Position numbers and translations under genes: made by a program. From Gemmatimonadota bacterium (GTDB lineage: Bacteria > JAAXHH01): a DNA stretch of 64,000 bases. The stretch's first letter is position 1. Each line of letters opens with the position of its first letter. The stretch is from assembly GCA_026702745.1 (NCBI GenBank), contig JAPPBT010000066.1, positions 26,534-90,533 of the forward strand, read 5' to 3'. The notes beneath the pieces were generated by a model. That model did no database searches and had not been told where the DNA came from. It saw only the letters and a program-made list of their open reading frames with translations. This document shows positions 53,991 to 62,525 of the stretch, in pieces.

Positions 53991-54866
53991 GTGTCCCTGA
54001 CCCAGGCGCAGATCGACAATTTCAGAACCGTGGGTTTTCTCAACGTCGGCCGTGTCTACACCGATGAAGAGGCGGACGCGTTGCGCGACCGCCTGATGAC
54101 CGTCATGGCGGGCACATCCCGCGGCAAGGCCGAGGCGGTTCGGAACATAGCCGGCGAGGAACTGGAAGCGGAAAGAGACGTCGTCATACAGGTGGTCAAT
54201 ACCTGGCAGGCGGATGACGGGTTCAGGGTCCATCTCTATCACCCGGAGATCTGCCGCATGGCCTGCGAATTGATCGGTACCGACGTGCTCCGGGTGTGGC
54301 ACGACCAGATCCAGTACAAGCCGCCCCGGCGCGGCGGGGCCACCGACTGGCACCAGGACCATCCCTACTGGCCAATCATCCAGCCGGCGGACCTGGTGAG
54401 CGCCTGGGTGGCGCTGGACGACGCCACCGTGGAGAACGGCTGCATGCGCATGGTGCCGCGCAGTCATCACTGGGGACCCCACAAGGGCGGTACGATCGGG
54501 ACGAACGAAGACGGTTTCACCCCCGATCCCGACCGGTCCCTCATCCCGGATGGCGAGGAGGTGGAAATCGTCCCCTGCGAGGTGAAGAAGGGCGAGTGCA
54601 TGTTCCACCACTGTCTAACCTGGCACGGCAGCCCTCCCAATCCGACCGATAATGGCCGGCCCGCCATCGCGGTGCATTACATGCCGGGATGGACCAGGTA
54701 CGAGCCCTCCAGATCCCATATCATGGAACGTCGGGTCGACGTCGAACCCGGCGATCTGCTGACCGGCCATTACTTTCCCACCGTATGGGATCACGGCCCA
54801 GTCGAACCGCAGGCGCAATGGTCCGAGGAAGCTTCGAGCGGCGGACAACGGCGAGAAACGGGTTGA
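53991..54866 (+). CDS. PhyH-family Fe(II)/2-oxoglutarate oxygenase
   Basis: 291 residues starting at GTG 53991 with AGGAAG upstream. ATDWHQDHPYWPIIQPADLV gives HxD, SAWVALDDATVENGCMRMVP is the family core strand, and FHHCLTWHGSPPNPTDNGRP carries the distal His and Arg. All catalytic residues are present, so it is probably an active cytosolic hydroxylase. It opens a plus-strand run with an enolase-superfamily enzyme, three more PhyH proteins and a creatininase-like gene; the next start is five bases after this stop. Confidence 0.9.
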   Translation: MSLTQAQIDNFRTVGFLNVGRVYTDEEADALRDRLMTVMAGTSRGKAEAVRNIAGEELEAERDVVIQVVNTWQADDGFRVHLYHPEICRMACELIGTDVLRVWHDQIQYKPPRRGGATDWHQDHPYWPIIQPADLVSAWVALDDATVENGCMRMVPRSHHWGPHKGGTIGTNEDGFTPDPDRSLIPDGEEVEIVPCEVKKGECMFHHCLTWHGSPPNPTDNGRPAIAVHYMPGWTRYEPSRSHIMERRVDVEPGDLLTGHYFPTVWDHGPVEPQAQWSEEASSGGQRRETG

Positions 54867-54870
54867 ATCC

Positions 54871-56130
54871 GTGCCAGAAACAGCGGAAATAGCCAGCAAC
54901 GTAAACACCGCTTCCCGCCCCGGCGCACTGCGTATCACCGACCTGCGCACCGTGACCATCGGCGCATCAACGATCATCAGGCTCGATACCAACCAGGACA
55001 TCCACGGCCTCGGAGAGGTGCGGGACGGCGCCAGCAAGACCTACGCCCTGGCCCTCAAGTCGCGCATCCTGGGCGAGAACCCCTGCGACGTAGACCGGGT
55101 CTTCCGGAAGATCCGCCAGTTCGGCCACCACGCCAGGCAGGCCGGCGGTGTCTGCGCCATCGAGATGGCCCTCATGGACCTCGCGGGCAAGGCCTACGGC
55201 GTGCCGGCCTACCAGTTGGCGGGCGGCAAGTTCCGGGACCGCGTGCGTATCTACTGCGATACGACGTCAACCCCGAATGCCGAAGAGATGGGACGCCGCC
55301 TGAAGGAACGCATGGACCGGGGGTTCACCTTTCTGAAGATGGACGTGGGCATCGGCCTGCTGAAAAATACACCGGGTACCCTGTCGGCCCCTTCCGGGAT
55401 GCTGGACACCCTGCACATCATGCATCCCTTCACGGGCATCCGGCTGACTGACAAGGGCATCGGCCTGCTGTCGGACTATGTGGCCGGGGTGCGCGACATC
55501 GTCGGATACGAGATCCCGCTGGCCGTCGACCACTTCGGACACATCGGCGTGGAGGACTGCATCCGCCTGGGCAAGGCGCTGGACCGGTACAACCTGGCCT
55601 GGTACGAGGACATGGTCCCGTGGCAGTTCACCGAGCAGTACGTCCGCCTGCGCGACGCCTGCGACACGCCGATCTGCACGGGCGAGGACATCTATCTTCG
55701 GGAAGGGTTCATGGACCTTTTCGAAAACCGGGCCATTTCGGTGTGCCATCCCGACCTGGCCACTTCCGGCGGCATACTGGAGACCAAGAAGATCGGCGAT
55801 ACGGCCCAGGAATACGGCATCCCCATGGCCCTGCACATGTCGGCCATGCCCGTCGCCCAGATGGCCAGCGTACACTGCGCCGCGGCCACGGAGAACTTCA
55901 TCGCCCTGGAGCACCACCACGTGGACGTGCCCTGGTGGGACGACCTGGTGACCGGCCTGCCGAAACCGTCGGTCCAGGAGGGGTTCATGACGGTGCCGGA
56001 CGCGCCGGGCCTGGGGATCGAACTGAACGAAGAGGCCATACGCGAGCACATCAGCGAGAAGGATCCCGGTTACTTCGAACCCACCGACGAGTGGAACGCT
56101 TTACGGTCTCACGACCGCCTGTGGAGTTGA
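54871..56130 (+). CDS. Mandelate racemase/muconate lactonizing enzyme (enolase superfamily)
   Basis: 419 residues from GTG 54871. The capping domain is followed by a TIM barrel with Lys156 and Asp158 in FTFLKMDVG, metal ligands Asp220 (AVDHFG), Glu246 (WYEDMVP) and Glu272 (TGEDIY), and the His322 base in ALHMSA. This set fits dehydration or racemisation of sugar acids by abstraction of a proton next to a carboxylate. The subfamily is uncertain; a sugar-acid dehydratase is the best guess. It sits between PhyH genes with five bases before and 27 bases after. Confidence 0.9.
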   Translation: MPETAEIASNVNTASRPGALRITDLRTVTIGASTIIRLDTNQDIHGLGEVRDGASKTYALALKSRILGENPCDVDRVFRKIRQFGHHARQAGGVCAIEMALMDLAGKAYGVPAYQLAGGKFRDRVRIYCDTTSTPNAEEMGRRLKERMDRGFTFLKMDVGIGLLKNTPGTLSAPSGMLDTLHIMHPFTGIRLTDKGIGLLSDYVAGVRDIVGYEIPLAVDHFGHIGVEDCIRLGKALDRYNLAWYEDMVPWQFTEQYVRLRDACDTPICTGEDIYLREGFMDLFENRAISVCHPDLATSGGILETKKIGDTAQEYGIPMALHMSAMPVAQMASVHCAAATENFIALEHHHVDVPWWDDLVTGLPKPSVQEGFMTVPDAPGLGIELNEEAIREHISEKDPGYFEPTDEWNALRSHDRLWS

Positions 56131-56157
56131 TCGTCCGATGGATGGAAGGAGTAAACG

Positions 56158-57165
56158 ATGAACATTCCCGCTGTCCAGGCCGCGCCTGACCCCTTTGAAC
56201 CCGAGCCTTACCTGGCGCTCACCGAAGCGCAGCGGCAACAATTCGACGAAGACGGCTTCATCCTGATCGAGGACGCCCTGTCGCCGGACCATGTCGACCG
56301 GTTGATCAGCGTCGTCGAAGAGCTTAACGAAAAACACCGCAAGTCGCATGGGACCGCTCAGGACGCCGCGTACCAGATCCGCAATGCCCTGACCCAACAC
56401 GACGAGCTCTTCGCGTTGATCGAATATCCGAAGATCCTGCCGATGGTCGTGGACGTCATGGGCGTCAACATCCAGATCCGGACTTCTCACGTAGACGTCC
56501 GGCCGCCCATGAAAGACCACGTGGAGGGTGAGCTGGGGGCGGCGGGCGGATTCTTCCCCTGGCACTCCGACGCACCCAACTACGGCTACCCTATCACGAA
56601 CGGCATCGTCCCTTTCTTGGAGGTCAAGGTCGGGTACTACCTCACCGATCTCACCGAGCACAACAGTGGCGCCATCTGCGTCGTGCGCGGCAGCCACCTC
56701 CGTTCGCCTGAACTAATTCACGATCCGGATTACCACATCGACCCGGCGGACATCGTCGAGGTGAACGTCCGTCCGGGGACCGCAATGGTCTGGCGCACGG
56801 CCCTTTGGCATTGCCTGACGCCCAACCTGTCCGACCATTCCCGGAAGTGCCTCTACTACGGTTACAATTACCGCTGGGCGCGACCCGGAGACTACGATCG
56901 GCAGGACGCGGAATTGCTTGCGCGATGCACGCCAGTCCAGCGCCAGCTGCTGGGGTCCAACACCACGGAGGACGGCGTGGTCTACCAGGACGGTGACCCA
57001 GCCCATCCGGCTTCCAGGTACTGGCGCCCGGAGCCCGGTGACGTACCCCTGGAAGCATGGGCGGAAAACCTGATGAAGAAGAAGAGGACCAGAGAATGGC
57101 GGCGATGGAAACGGAGGAATACCCTGCCCGACGGCGCGGTGGGATCGCCTGTAGTAGAAGGTTAA
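56158..57165 (+). CDS. PhyH-family Fe(II)/2-oxoglutarate oxygenase
   Basis: 335 residues, longer than the other PhyH proteins here. AAGGAG is seven bases before the ATG. FFPWHSDAPNYGYPITNG gives HxD, KVGYYLTDLTEHNSGAICVV and RGSHLR the core, and RTALWHCLTPNLSDHSRKC the distal His and Arg. The C-terminal 60 residues are basic and look disordered. It belongs to a different PhyH subgroup than its two downstream neighbours. Function beyond Fe(II)/2OG chemistry is unknown. Confidence 0.88.
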   Translation: MNIPAVQAAPDPFEPEPYLALTEAQRQQFDEDGFILIEDALSPDHVDRLISVVEELNEKHRKSHGTAQDAAYQIRNALTQHDELFALIEYPKILPMVVDVMGVNIQIRTSHVDVRPPMKDHVEGELGAAGGFFPWHSDAPNYGYPITNGIVPFLEVKVGYYLTDLTEHNSGAICVVRGSHLRSPELIHDPDYHIDPADIVEVNVRPGTAMVWRTALWHCLTPNLSDHSRKCLYYGYNYRWARPGDYDRQDAELLARCTPVQRQLLGSNTTEDGVVYQDGDPAHPASRYWRPEPGDVPLEAWAENLMKKKRTREWRRWKRRNTLPDGAVGSPVVEG

Positions 57166-57226
57166 CCGGGAAACCCGGAGTAAGCATGCGGCAGATAAGC
57201 TGTAGGCGAGGAATCAGGAGGCAGCC

Positions 57227-57958
57227 ATGACCGAAGCGGAAATCTTCGAATTCGACCTGAATGGCGTCATCATATACCGTGACCTGTTGACCCCGGACCA
57301 GGTCGACCACATGAACGGGATTCTCGACGGTCATCTTACGGAAGAATCCTTTAATTTTCCTTTCCTGCACCTGGATCCAGTGTTCCTGGATGTCATGGCC
57401 CATCCGCGGACGCTGAACATCCTGAAGACGATGATCGGCGGCTGGCTGCGACTGGACCACGCCTACGGACTGCAGATGGATACGCGCTCCGAGGAACGCG
57501 GCGATATGAGGCCAAACCTTCACGGCGGACCGTTGGAAGACAACGGCGAGCACCACTACCAGTGGTTCAACGGAAAGATGTATAACGGGCTGACTGTCGT
57601 CATGTATGCCCTTAAGGACGTCAACCCCGGCGACGGCGGCTTTATCTGCGTTCCGGGAAGCCACAAGACCAACATGGACTTCAAGCCGCCGGCGGACTCG
57701 CATTTGGTCGTGAATCCGTCACTCAAGGCCGGTGATATGCTGATCTTCACGGAAGCGCTGGTCCACGGGACCGACACGTGGACCTCGCGTGACAAGCGGC
57801 GCTCACTGCTCTACAAATACTCGCCGGGACATTCCACGTGGGCGATCCCCGAGCGATGGGAAAAGTTGCAGGCGCTCGCCGCCAACGACCTGCAGCGTGA
57901 CCTGCTCAGGGCACCCAGCATCGAGGGCCGAACGCCGGTGGAAATCCCGGATGCGTGA
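57227..57958 (+). CDS. PhyH-family protein, LHGG (HxG) type, tandem copy A
   Basis: 243 residues with AGGAGG before the ATG. VVMYALKDVNPGDGGFICVP and GSHKTNMDF form the PhyH core, and EALVHGTDTWTSRDKRRSLL holds the distal His and Arg. The expected HxD is replaced by NLHGGPLEDNGEHHYQWF: the conserved His is followed by two glycines. Loss of the acidic ligand is what Fe(II)/2OG halogenases show, though loss of activity is also possible. The next gene is its same-length paralogue ten bases downstream. Confidence 0.85.
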   Translation: MTEAEIFEFDLNGVIIYRDLLTPDQVDHMNGILDGHLTEESFNFPFLHLDPVFLDVMAHPRTLNILKTMIGGWLRLDHAYGLQMDTRSEERGDMRPNLHGGPLEDNGEHHYQWFNGKMYNGLTVVMYALKDVNPGDGGFICVPGSHKTNMDFKPPADSHLVVNPSLKAGDMLIFTEALVHGTDTWTSRDKRRSLLYKYSPGHSTWAIPERWEKLQALAANDLQRDLLRAPSIEGRTPVEIPDA

Positions 57959-57968
57959 GGAGAAATCC

Positions 57969-58700
57969 ATGACTGAAGCCGAAATCTTCGAATTCGACCT
58001 CAATGGATACATCGTCTACAAGGACATGCTGACCCGGGACCGGGTCGATTACCTGAACGGGATCCTGGACAGGCACCTTACTGACGAGACCCACGGATTC
58101 CAGTTTCTCACGCTCGATCCTGTATTCATGGAACTCATGGCCCATCCCCGCACGCTGCGGATCATCCGCACGATGATCGGGGAATGGATGCGGTTGGACC
58201 ACGCTTACGGGCTGCAGATGGACCGACTTTCCGTCGAGCGAGGCCACGTGAAACCCAACTTGCACGGCGGGCTGAGACATGATCACGGCGAACACCAGTA
58301 CCAGTGGTTCGATGGTAAGATGTACAACGGACTGATCGTGGTCATGTACGCCCTCGAGGACATCAACCCGGGCGACGGCGGACTCATCTGCGTGCCGGGA
58401 AGCCACAAGTCGAACTTCCGTTACCGACCGCCCGTGGATTCCCATCTCGTCGCGAACCCGTCCTTCATGGCGGGAGACATGCTCATCTTCACAGAAGCGC
58501 TGGTCCACGGCACCACCACGTGGACTTCCGATCGGCGGCGGCGCGCGCTGCTGTACAAGTATTCACCCGGGTATTCCGCCTGGGCTTCCGCCGACGGGCT
58601 GGACGACGCGCGCGACCTGGCCGCCAACGACCTGCAGCGCGACCTGCTCCGTCCGCCCAGCGTGGGCAGGCGGACACCCGTGGAGATCCCGGACGACTGA
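57969..58700 (+). CDS. PhyH-family protein, LHGG (HxG) type, tandem copy B
   Basis: 243 residues, colinear with copy A from the first residues (MTEAEIFEFDLNG) to the last (RRTPVEIPDD). NLHGGLRHDHGEHQYQWF again lacks HxD; ALEDINPGDGGLICVPGSHK and EALVHGTTTWTSDRRRRALL are conserved. ATG 57969 has GGAG upstream and matches the copy A start exactly; upstream in-frame codons are only copy A's end in another frame. A recent tandem duplication; divergence is spread evenly, so both may be used. Confidence 0.86.
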   Translation: MTEAEIFEFDLNGYIVYKDMLTRDRVDYLNGILDRHLTDETHGFQFLTLDPVFMELMAHPRTLRIIRTMIGEWMRLDHAYGLQMDRLSVERGHVKPNLHGGLRHDHGEHQYQWFDGKMYNGLIVVMYALEDINPGDGGLICVPGSHKSNFRYRPPVDSHLVANPSFMAGDMLIFTEALVHGTTTWTSDRRRRALLYKYSPGYSAWASADGLDDARDLAANDLQRDLLRPPSVGRRTPVEIPDD

Positions 58701-58733
58701 GAAAAATCCGTGCAGCCTGTCAGGAGACGCAAA

Positions 58734-59549
58734 ATGAACGTGCGGGAAGAATACCGTTACAACCGGTTGACCTGGGAGGACATGAACGAGGCGATCGGCA
58801 TGCAGAAGGTGGTGGTCCTGCCCACGGGTTCCACCGAGCAGCACGGCAAGCACCTGCCGCTGGACACGGACGCCTTTCTCGTCGAATCGGTCTGCCATGA
58901 ACTGGGTCGGCGCATCCCCGACCGCGTCCTCGTCCTGCCCACGGTTTCCTTCGGGCTGAACCTGCACCACATCGACTTCCCGGGCACGATCCACATCGAG
59001 CCCGAGGTTTTCATCGCCTTCTGCCTGAACATCACCAAGAGCGTGGCCTACCACGGCTTCGAGAAGATCCTGATCGTAAACGGCCATGGCTCCAACGCAC
59101 CGATGATCGACCTGATCGCCCGGAAGACGGTGCTTGCCACGGAGTCGCTGTGTTTCGCCGCCAACTATTTCACCTTCCTGATCGATGCCTTCAACGAAGT
59201 CAGGGAATCGGAGGTGATGGCCCACGCCGACGAACTGGAGACGTCCCTGTACCTGCACCTGGCCGGCGATCGCGTAAAGATGGACAAGGCCGCGCCGGAC
59301 ATGGACCGGGTGGGGAAGTACTGCTCCTCCGACAGCACCGGGACGGTGCGATTCAATGATTTCTGGGGAAGATGGACGGGCCTGGGGGTCCACGGCGACC
59401 CGACGCCGGCGACGGCCGAGAAGGGCAGGATCATCTTCGACGCGTCCGTGGAAGGCCTGATCGAACTGGTCGACGATATCAAGAAGTGGCCGATCGAGCA
59501 GCGCAGCGATCAGCACACCGGGCCGGTGCAGCGCGGGATCCGGTGGTGA
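58734..59549 (+). CDS. Creatininase-family amidohydrolase
   Basis: 271 residues from ATG 58734 (AGGAG seven bases upstream). VVLPTGSTEQHGKHLPLDTD holds the Glu-x-His and Asp metal ligands, ILIVNGHGSNAPMIDLIARK the N-G-H-G motif, and HADELETSLYLHLAGDRVK the final Glu. Creatininase-fold enzymes hydrolyse cyclic amides (creatinine, mycofactocin precursor, FAPy-type compounds). It ends the plus-strand oxygenase run and may cut an amide or lactam product of those genes. Confidence 0.9.
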   Translation: MNVREEYRYNRLTWEDMNEAIGMQKVVVLPTGSTEQHGKHLPLDTDAFLVESVCHELGRRIPDRVLVLPTVSFGLNLHHIDFPGTIHIEPEVFIAFCLNITKSVAYHGFEKILIVNGHGSNAPMIDLIARKTVLATESLCFAANYFTFLIDAFNEVRESEVMAHADELETSLYLHLAGDRVKMDKAAPDMDRVGKYCSSDSTGTVRFNDFWGRWTGLGVHGDPTPATAEKGRIIFDASVEGLIELVDDIKKWPIEQRSDQHTGPVQRGIRW

Positions 59550-59568
59550 ATCCGGCCGCCGCAGCTGG

Positions 59569-60348
59569 CTAGTAACTCAGGAATCCCCCGTCCACCAGCC
59601 ACGTCGCCCCGGTAACGAAACTCGCCTCATCGCTGGCCAGGAACACGGCCACGCGGCCGATTTCCTCAGGTGTTCCCCGGCGGTCCAGGGGCGTGTCGCG
59701 GAAGAACCTTCCCGTAGCGCCCCGCCCTACCGCGTCCTCCCTCGGCTGGTCGCTTTGTTCCGTGTGAATATCGCCCGGCGCGATGCTGTTCACGCGGATG
59801 CCGTGCGCCGCCAGTTCGATGGCCGCGGACTTGGTGAGGCCATCCAGTCCCGCCTTGCCGGCACAGTAGGCGGAGGCGCCTTCCTGCGCGGCGAACTGGG
59901 CGACGGACGAGATGTTGATGATGGAACCGCCCGTTCCACTTGAGATCATCCTGCGGGCCGCCTCCTGCGTACCGATGAACGCGCCGGTCAGATTGATGTC
60001 GAGGACGCTGCGCCAGTGTTCGTCCGTCTCCTCCATGAAGGGCCGTAGTTCAAGGGACTTTCCCGTCAGCGCGGCATTGTTGACCATCACGTCCACCGGG
60101 CCAAGCAAGGAATCCGCCAGGTCCAGCAGGGCGGCGACGTCCTCCCGACGGCGCACGTCGCACCGTTGTGCCTGAACGGCGAAGCCCTGATCACGGAAGC
60201 GTGCGGCCTCGCGCTCGGCGATCTCGATCCGGCGCTGGGCGATCATCACGGCGGCTCCCGCTTCGAGACAGCATCTGGCGATTCCGAGACCGATGCCGGT
60301 ACCGCCGCCGGTGACGACCACTACTTTGCCTTTCAACCGGTCGCTCAT
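59569..60348 (-). CDS. SDR-family NAD(P)-dependent oxidoreductase
   Basis: 259 residues. VVVTGGGTGIGLGIARC is the nucleotide loop, VMVNNAALTG the N-N-A motif, NISSVAQFAAQEGASAYCAG plus K the Ser-Tyr-Lys triad, and VTGATWLVDGGFL the usual C-terminus. It is a classical SDR acting on an alcohol/ketone pair such as a sugar or hydroxy acid. The start lies seven bases beyond the selA stop on the same strand, so it is probably co-transcribed with selA and the amidase; that is not an obvious functional link. Confidence 0.92.
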   Translation of the reverse strand: MSDRLKGKVVVVTGGGTGIGLGIARCCLEAGAAVMIAQRRIEIAEREAARFRDQGFAVQAQRCDVRRREDVAALLDLADSLLGPVDVMVNNAALTGKSLELRPFMEETDEHWRSVLDINLTGAFIGTQEAARRMISSGTGGSIINISSVAQFAAQEGASAYCAGKAGLDGLTKSAAIELAAHGIRVNSIAPGDIHTEQSDQPREDAVGRGATGRFFRDTPLDRRGTPEEIGRVAVFLASDEASFVTGATWLVDGGFLSY

Positions 60349-60355
60349 ATGCGCT

Positions 60356-61714
60356 TCAATCCTTGTTCCGTGACCCGTCCAAAGTCCGTGACCCGTCCTC
60401 GCTCCGTGTCCCGTCCGTGCTGCGTGACCCGTCCTTAGTCCGCGACGTGTCCTTGCTCAGTGAGGCATCATCGCTCCGTGAGGCGTCTTCGTCCATACGG
60501 CGCGCGATTTCGCCGGCTGCGGCTTCGACCACCGGGAACGCCCGCTCTTCCAGCGTACGCAGGTCGAGCAGAAAACGGTCTCCCGACAACCGGCCGAATA
60601 TGGGGGGCGACTGCCGTCTGAATGCGGCGGCGAGTTGCCTGTTCGTCCATCCCACCGGCCGAAGCGCCACGACGCGGGACGGGATTGGCTGGACCGGCAG
60701 GGCGCCGCCTCCGATTTCGGCTGAGGATTCCTCCACAGTCACACCGACGCGGTGTGCGAATCGGTCCGTGAGACCTTCAGCGAGTCGATTCGCCCTGGAT
60801 TCAAGCTTCCCGGTGGATGCGGCGATCATACCCGTAACCGCGTGGTCATCGGCAAGCCTGTCCGGATCAGTAAACAACTCCAGGGTGGCCTGCAGGGCGG
60901 CGTAGACCATCTTATCCGCGCGGAAGGCCCGCATCAGCGGATCCTTCTTCATCCGGTCGATGAGATCCCTCCGGCCCGCAATGATTCCCGCCTGCGGCCC
61001 GCCCAGCAGCTTGTCGCCGCTGAAGCAGACCACGTCGACGCCCTGGTCGAGCGCGTCCCGCACCGTGTATCCGCTGTCCAGGCCGTGCTGACCGTACGCT
61101 ACCAGGTCGATCAGGGCGCCGCTTCCCTGGTCGTACACGACCGGTATGTCCCGCTCGCTGCCCAGCATCGCCAGTTCGTCGAGAGGCACCGAGACGTCCA
61201 TGCCGGCGAGGTCGAAGTTGCTCCGGTGGACGGCCATGATGAGGGCCGTCCGGTCCGTGATGGCCGCGCGGTAGTCGTCCGGTTCGGTGTGATTGGTCGC
61301 ACCCACACCGACGAGCCGGGCCCCGCCCGCGGCCATGACGTCCGGCATGCGGAAGGACCCTCCGATTTCCACCAGTTGTCCCCGGGAGATGATGACTTCG
61401 CGGTCCCGAGCCAGGGCGTGCAGGATCAGCATGACCGCGGCGGCGTTGTTGTTCACCACGATGGCCGATTCCGCTCCGGTCAAGGCGCATAGCAGCCCGG
61501 AAACCAGGTCGTGGCGCGAGCCTCGCTTGCCCGTTTCGGCATCGATCTCCAGCGTGCAGTATCCCTCGACCGCGTCGGACACGGCCTGCCGCGCCACCTC
61601 GGACAGCACGGCCCGTCCCAGCCCGGTATGGAGGATCACGCCCGTGCCGTTCACGGCGGGCGTCAATGCACCGGTCCGGGATTCTGCCGCGGATGGATTA
61701 ACCTGGTCTGGCAT
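60356..61714 (-). CDS. selA: L-seryl-tRNA(Sec) selenium transferase SelA, lacking the N-terminal domain
   Basis: 452 residues. SelA converts Ser-tRNA(Sec) to Sec-tRNA(Sec) with selenophosphate. NGTGVILHTGLGRAVLSEVA, AESAIVVNNNAAAVMLILHA, the PLP Lys235 in FSGDKLLGGPQAGIIAG, and FRADKMVYAALQATLELF are diagnostic; PPIFGRLSGDRFLLDLRTL ends the core. The signature begins at residue 22, against about 80 in E. coli, so the tRNA-binding N-terminal domain is missing, and the upstream gene ends 25 bases before, leaving no room for it. The C-terminus carries about 40 residues of S-R-x-x-D-G-like repeats. selB and tRNA-Sec are 28 kb away. Confidence 0.93.
   Translation of the reverse strand: MPDQVNPSAAESRTGALTPAVNGTGVILHTGLGRAVLSEVARQAVSDAVEGYCTLEIDAETGKRGSRHDLVSGLLCALTGAESAIVVNNNAAAVMLILHALARDREVIISRGQLVEIGGSFRMPDVMAAGGARLVGVGATNHTEPDDYRAAITDRTALIMAVHRSNFDLAGMDVSVPLDELAMLGSERDIPVVYDQGSGALIDLVAYGQHGLDSGYTVRDALDQGVDVVCFSGDKLLGGPQAGIIAGRRDLIDRMKKDPLMRAFRADKMVYAALQATLELFTDPDRLADDHAVTGMIAASTGKLESRANRLAEGLTDRFAHRVGVTVEESSAEIGGGALPVQPIPSRVVALRPVGWTNRQLAAAFRRQSPPIFGRLSGDRFLLDLRTLEERAFPVVEAAAGEIARRMDEDASRSDDASLSKDTSRTKDGSRSTDGTRSEDGSRTLDGSRNKD
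60362..60486. repeat. Degenerate 15-bp repeats in the 3' end of selA
   Basis: About eight variants of ccgtgacccgtcc with 2-3 base spacers code for D-G-[ST]-R-like pentapeptides at the SelA C-terminus. The phase is kept at multiples of 15. Confidence 0.8.
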
Positions 61715-61739
61715 AAGATAGGGAGGTCGGTTTTCGTGG

Positions 61740-62342
61740 TTACCATCGGTCGGCGATCACTTGCGTCATCCGCGCCTTGTAACGGTCCCAGGGGAACGCG
61801 GGTCCGGGATCGATCTTGCGCTCCGGCGCGATGTCGCTGTGGCGCACGATATTGTCCAGGGGGATCCGGTAGCGTTCGACGAGCCGCCCGGACAGCGATT
61901 CGACCTGCTCGACCTGGCCGGGCGGATAGGGCGCCCACCAGTCGCTCCCGGACGGAACAGGCGATGGTCCGCTGTATGGCGTCCCGTATTCCTCCGGCCA
62001 ACAGTAGAAACTCCCGTCCTTTTTCTCCAGCCGCCCCCAGTTGACGATCTCGATGCCCAGCGACCAGCGGTTGCAGCCTTCCCGCCCCCGCCACGTGCTG
62101 GTCCCGCAGTGCCAGGCGCAGTCTTCGTCACGGACCATCTGCAGCACCGCGCCGTCGAGACCCACGATGTAATGGCAGCTGACGCGCCGCTCCGGGTCCT
62201 GAAAGATCGCGACGCAGTCTTCCAGCGAAGGTCCGTCCGTATAGTGAAGCACCAGCATATCGATCGGCGCGTCTTCACGGCTCGAAGCATAAAGGGCCGG
62301 GGTGAATGGGATATCCGCAGCGGCATTCGACATGTCCGGCAC
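61740..62342 (-). CDS. N-acetylmuramoyl-L-alanine amidase (Amidase_2 type)
   Basis: 200 residues. IDMLVLHYTDGPSLEDCVAI provides the first zinc His, VSCHYIVGLDGAVLQMVRDE the second motif, WSLGIEIVNWG the core, and VRHSDIAPERKIDPGPAFPW the last zinc His and the catalytic Lys. This matches AmiD-like enzymes that cut the amide between muramic acid and the peptide stem. No signal peptide is visible, so it may recycle anhydro-muropeptides in the cytoplasm or periplasm by another route. It starts the minus-strand group amidase - selA - SDR. Confidence 0.92.
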   Translation of the reverse strand: MPDMSNAAADIPFTPALYASSREDAPIDMLVLHYTDGPSLEDCVAIFQDPERRVSCHYIVGLDGAVLQMVRDEDCAWHCGTSTWRGREGCNRWSLGIEIVNWGRLEKKDGSFYCWPEEYGTPYSGPSPVPSGSDWWAPYPPGQVEQVESLSGRLVERYRIPLDNIVRHSDIAPERKIDPGPAFPWDRYKARMTQVIADRW

Positions 62343-62458
62343 GCGTCCTTCCGAAGGTCGCTTTCGTCACAGGATCGTTCCCTGAAACTTACAGGATGGA
62401 CCGCTGCAAGGCAATCCGTTTCATCGCGTTCCTACGGTGTGGCGGCCCCCCGCGTCGG

Positions 62459-62487
62459 TTGACACGCAACACCCCACCGCGTATACT
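62459..62487 (+). promoter_or_regulatory. Consensus promoter for the indolepyruvate oxidoreductase gene
   Basis: TTGACA (62459-62464), a 17-base spacer and TATACT (62482-62487) form the best sigma70-type promoter seen in the window. Predicted start near 62494, about 30 bases before the ATG at 62526. Confidence 0.65.
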
Positions 62488-62525
62488 GATGCCATGATTC
62501 TGAAGTGCAAAACATCTGTTTTAAG

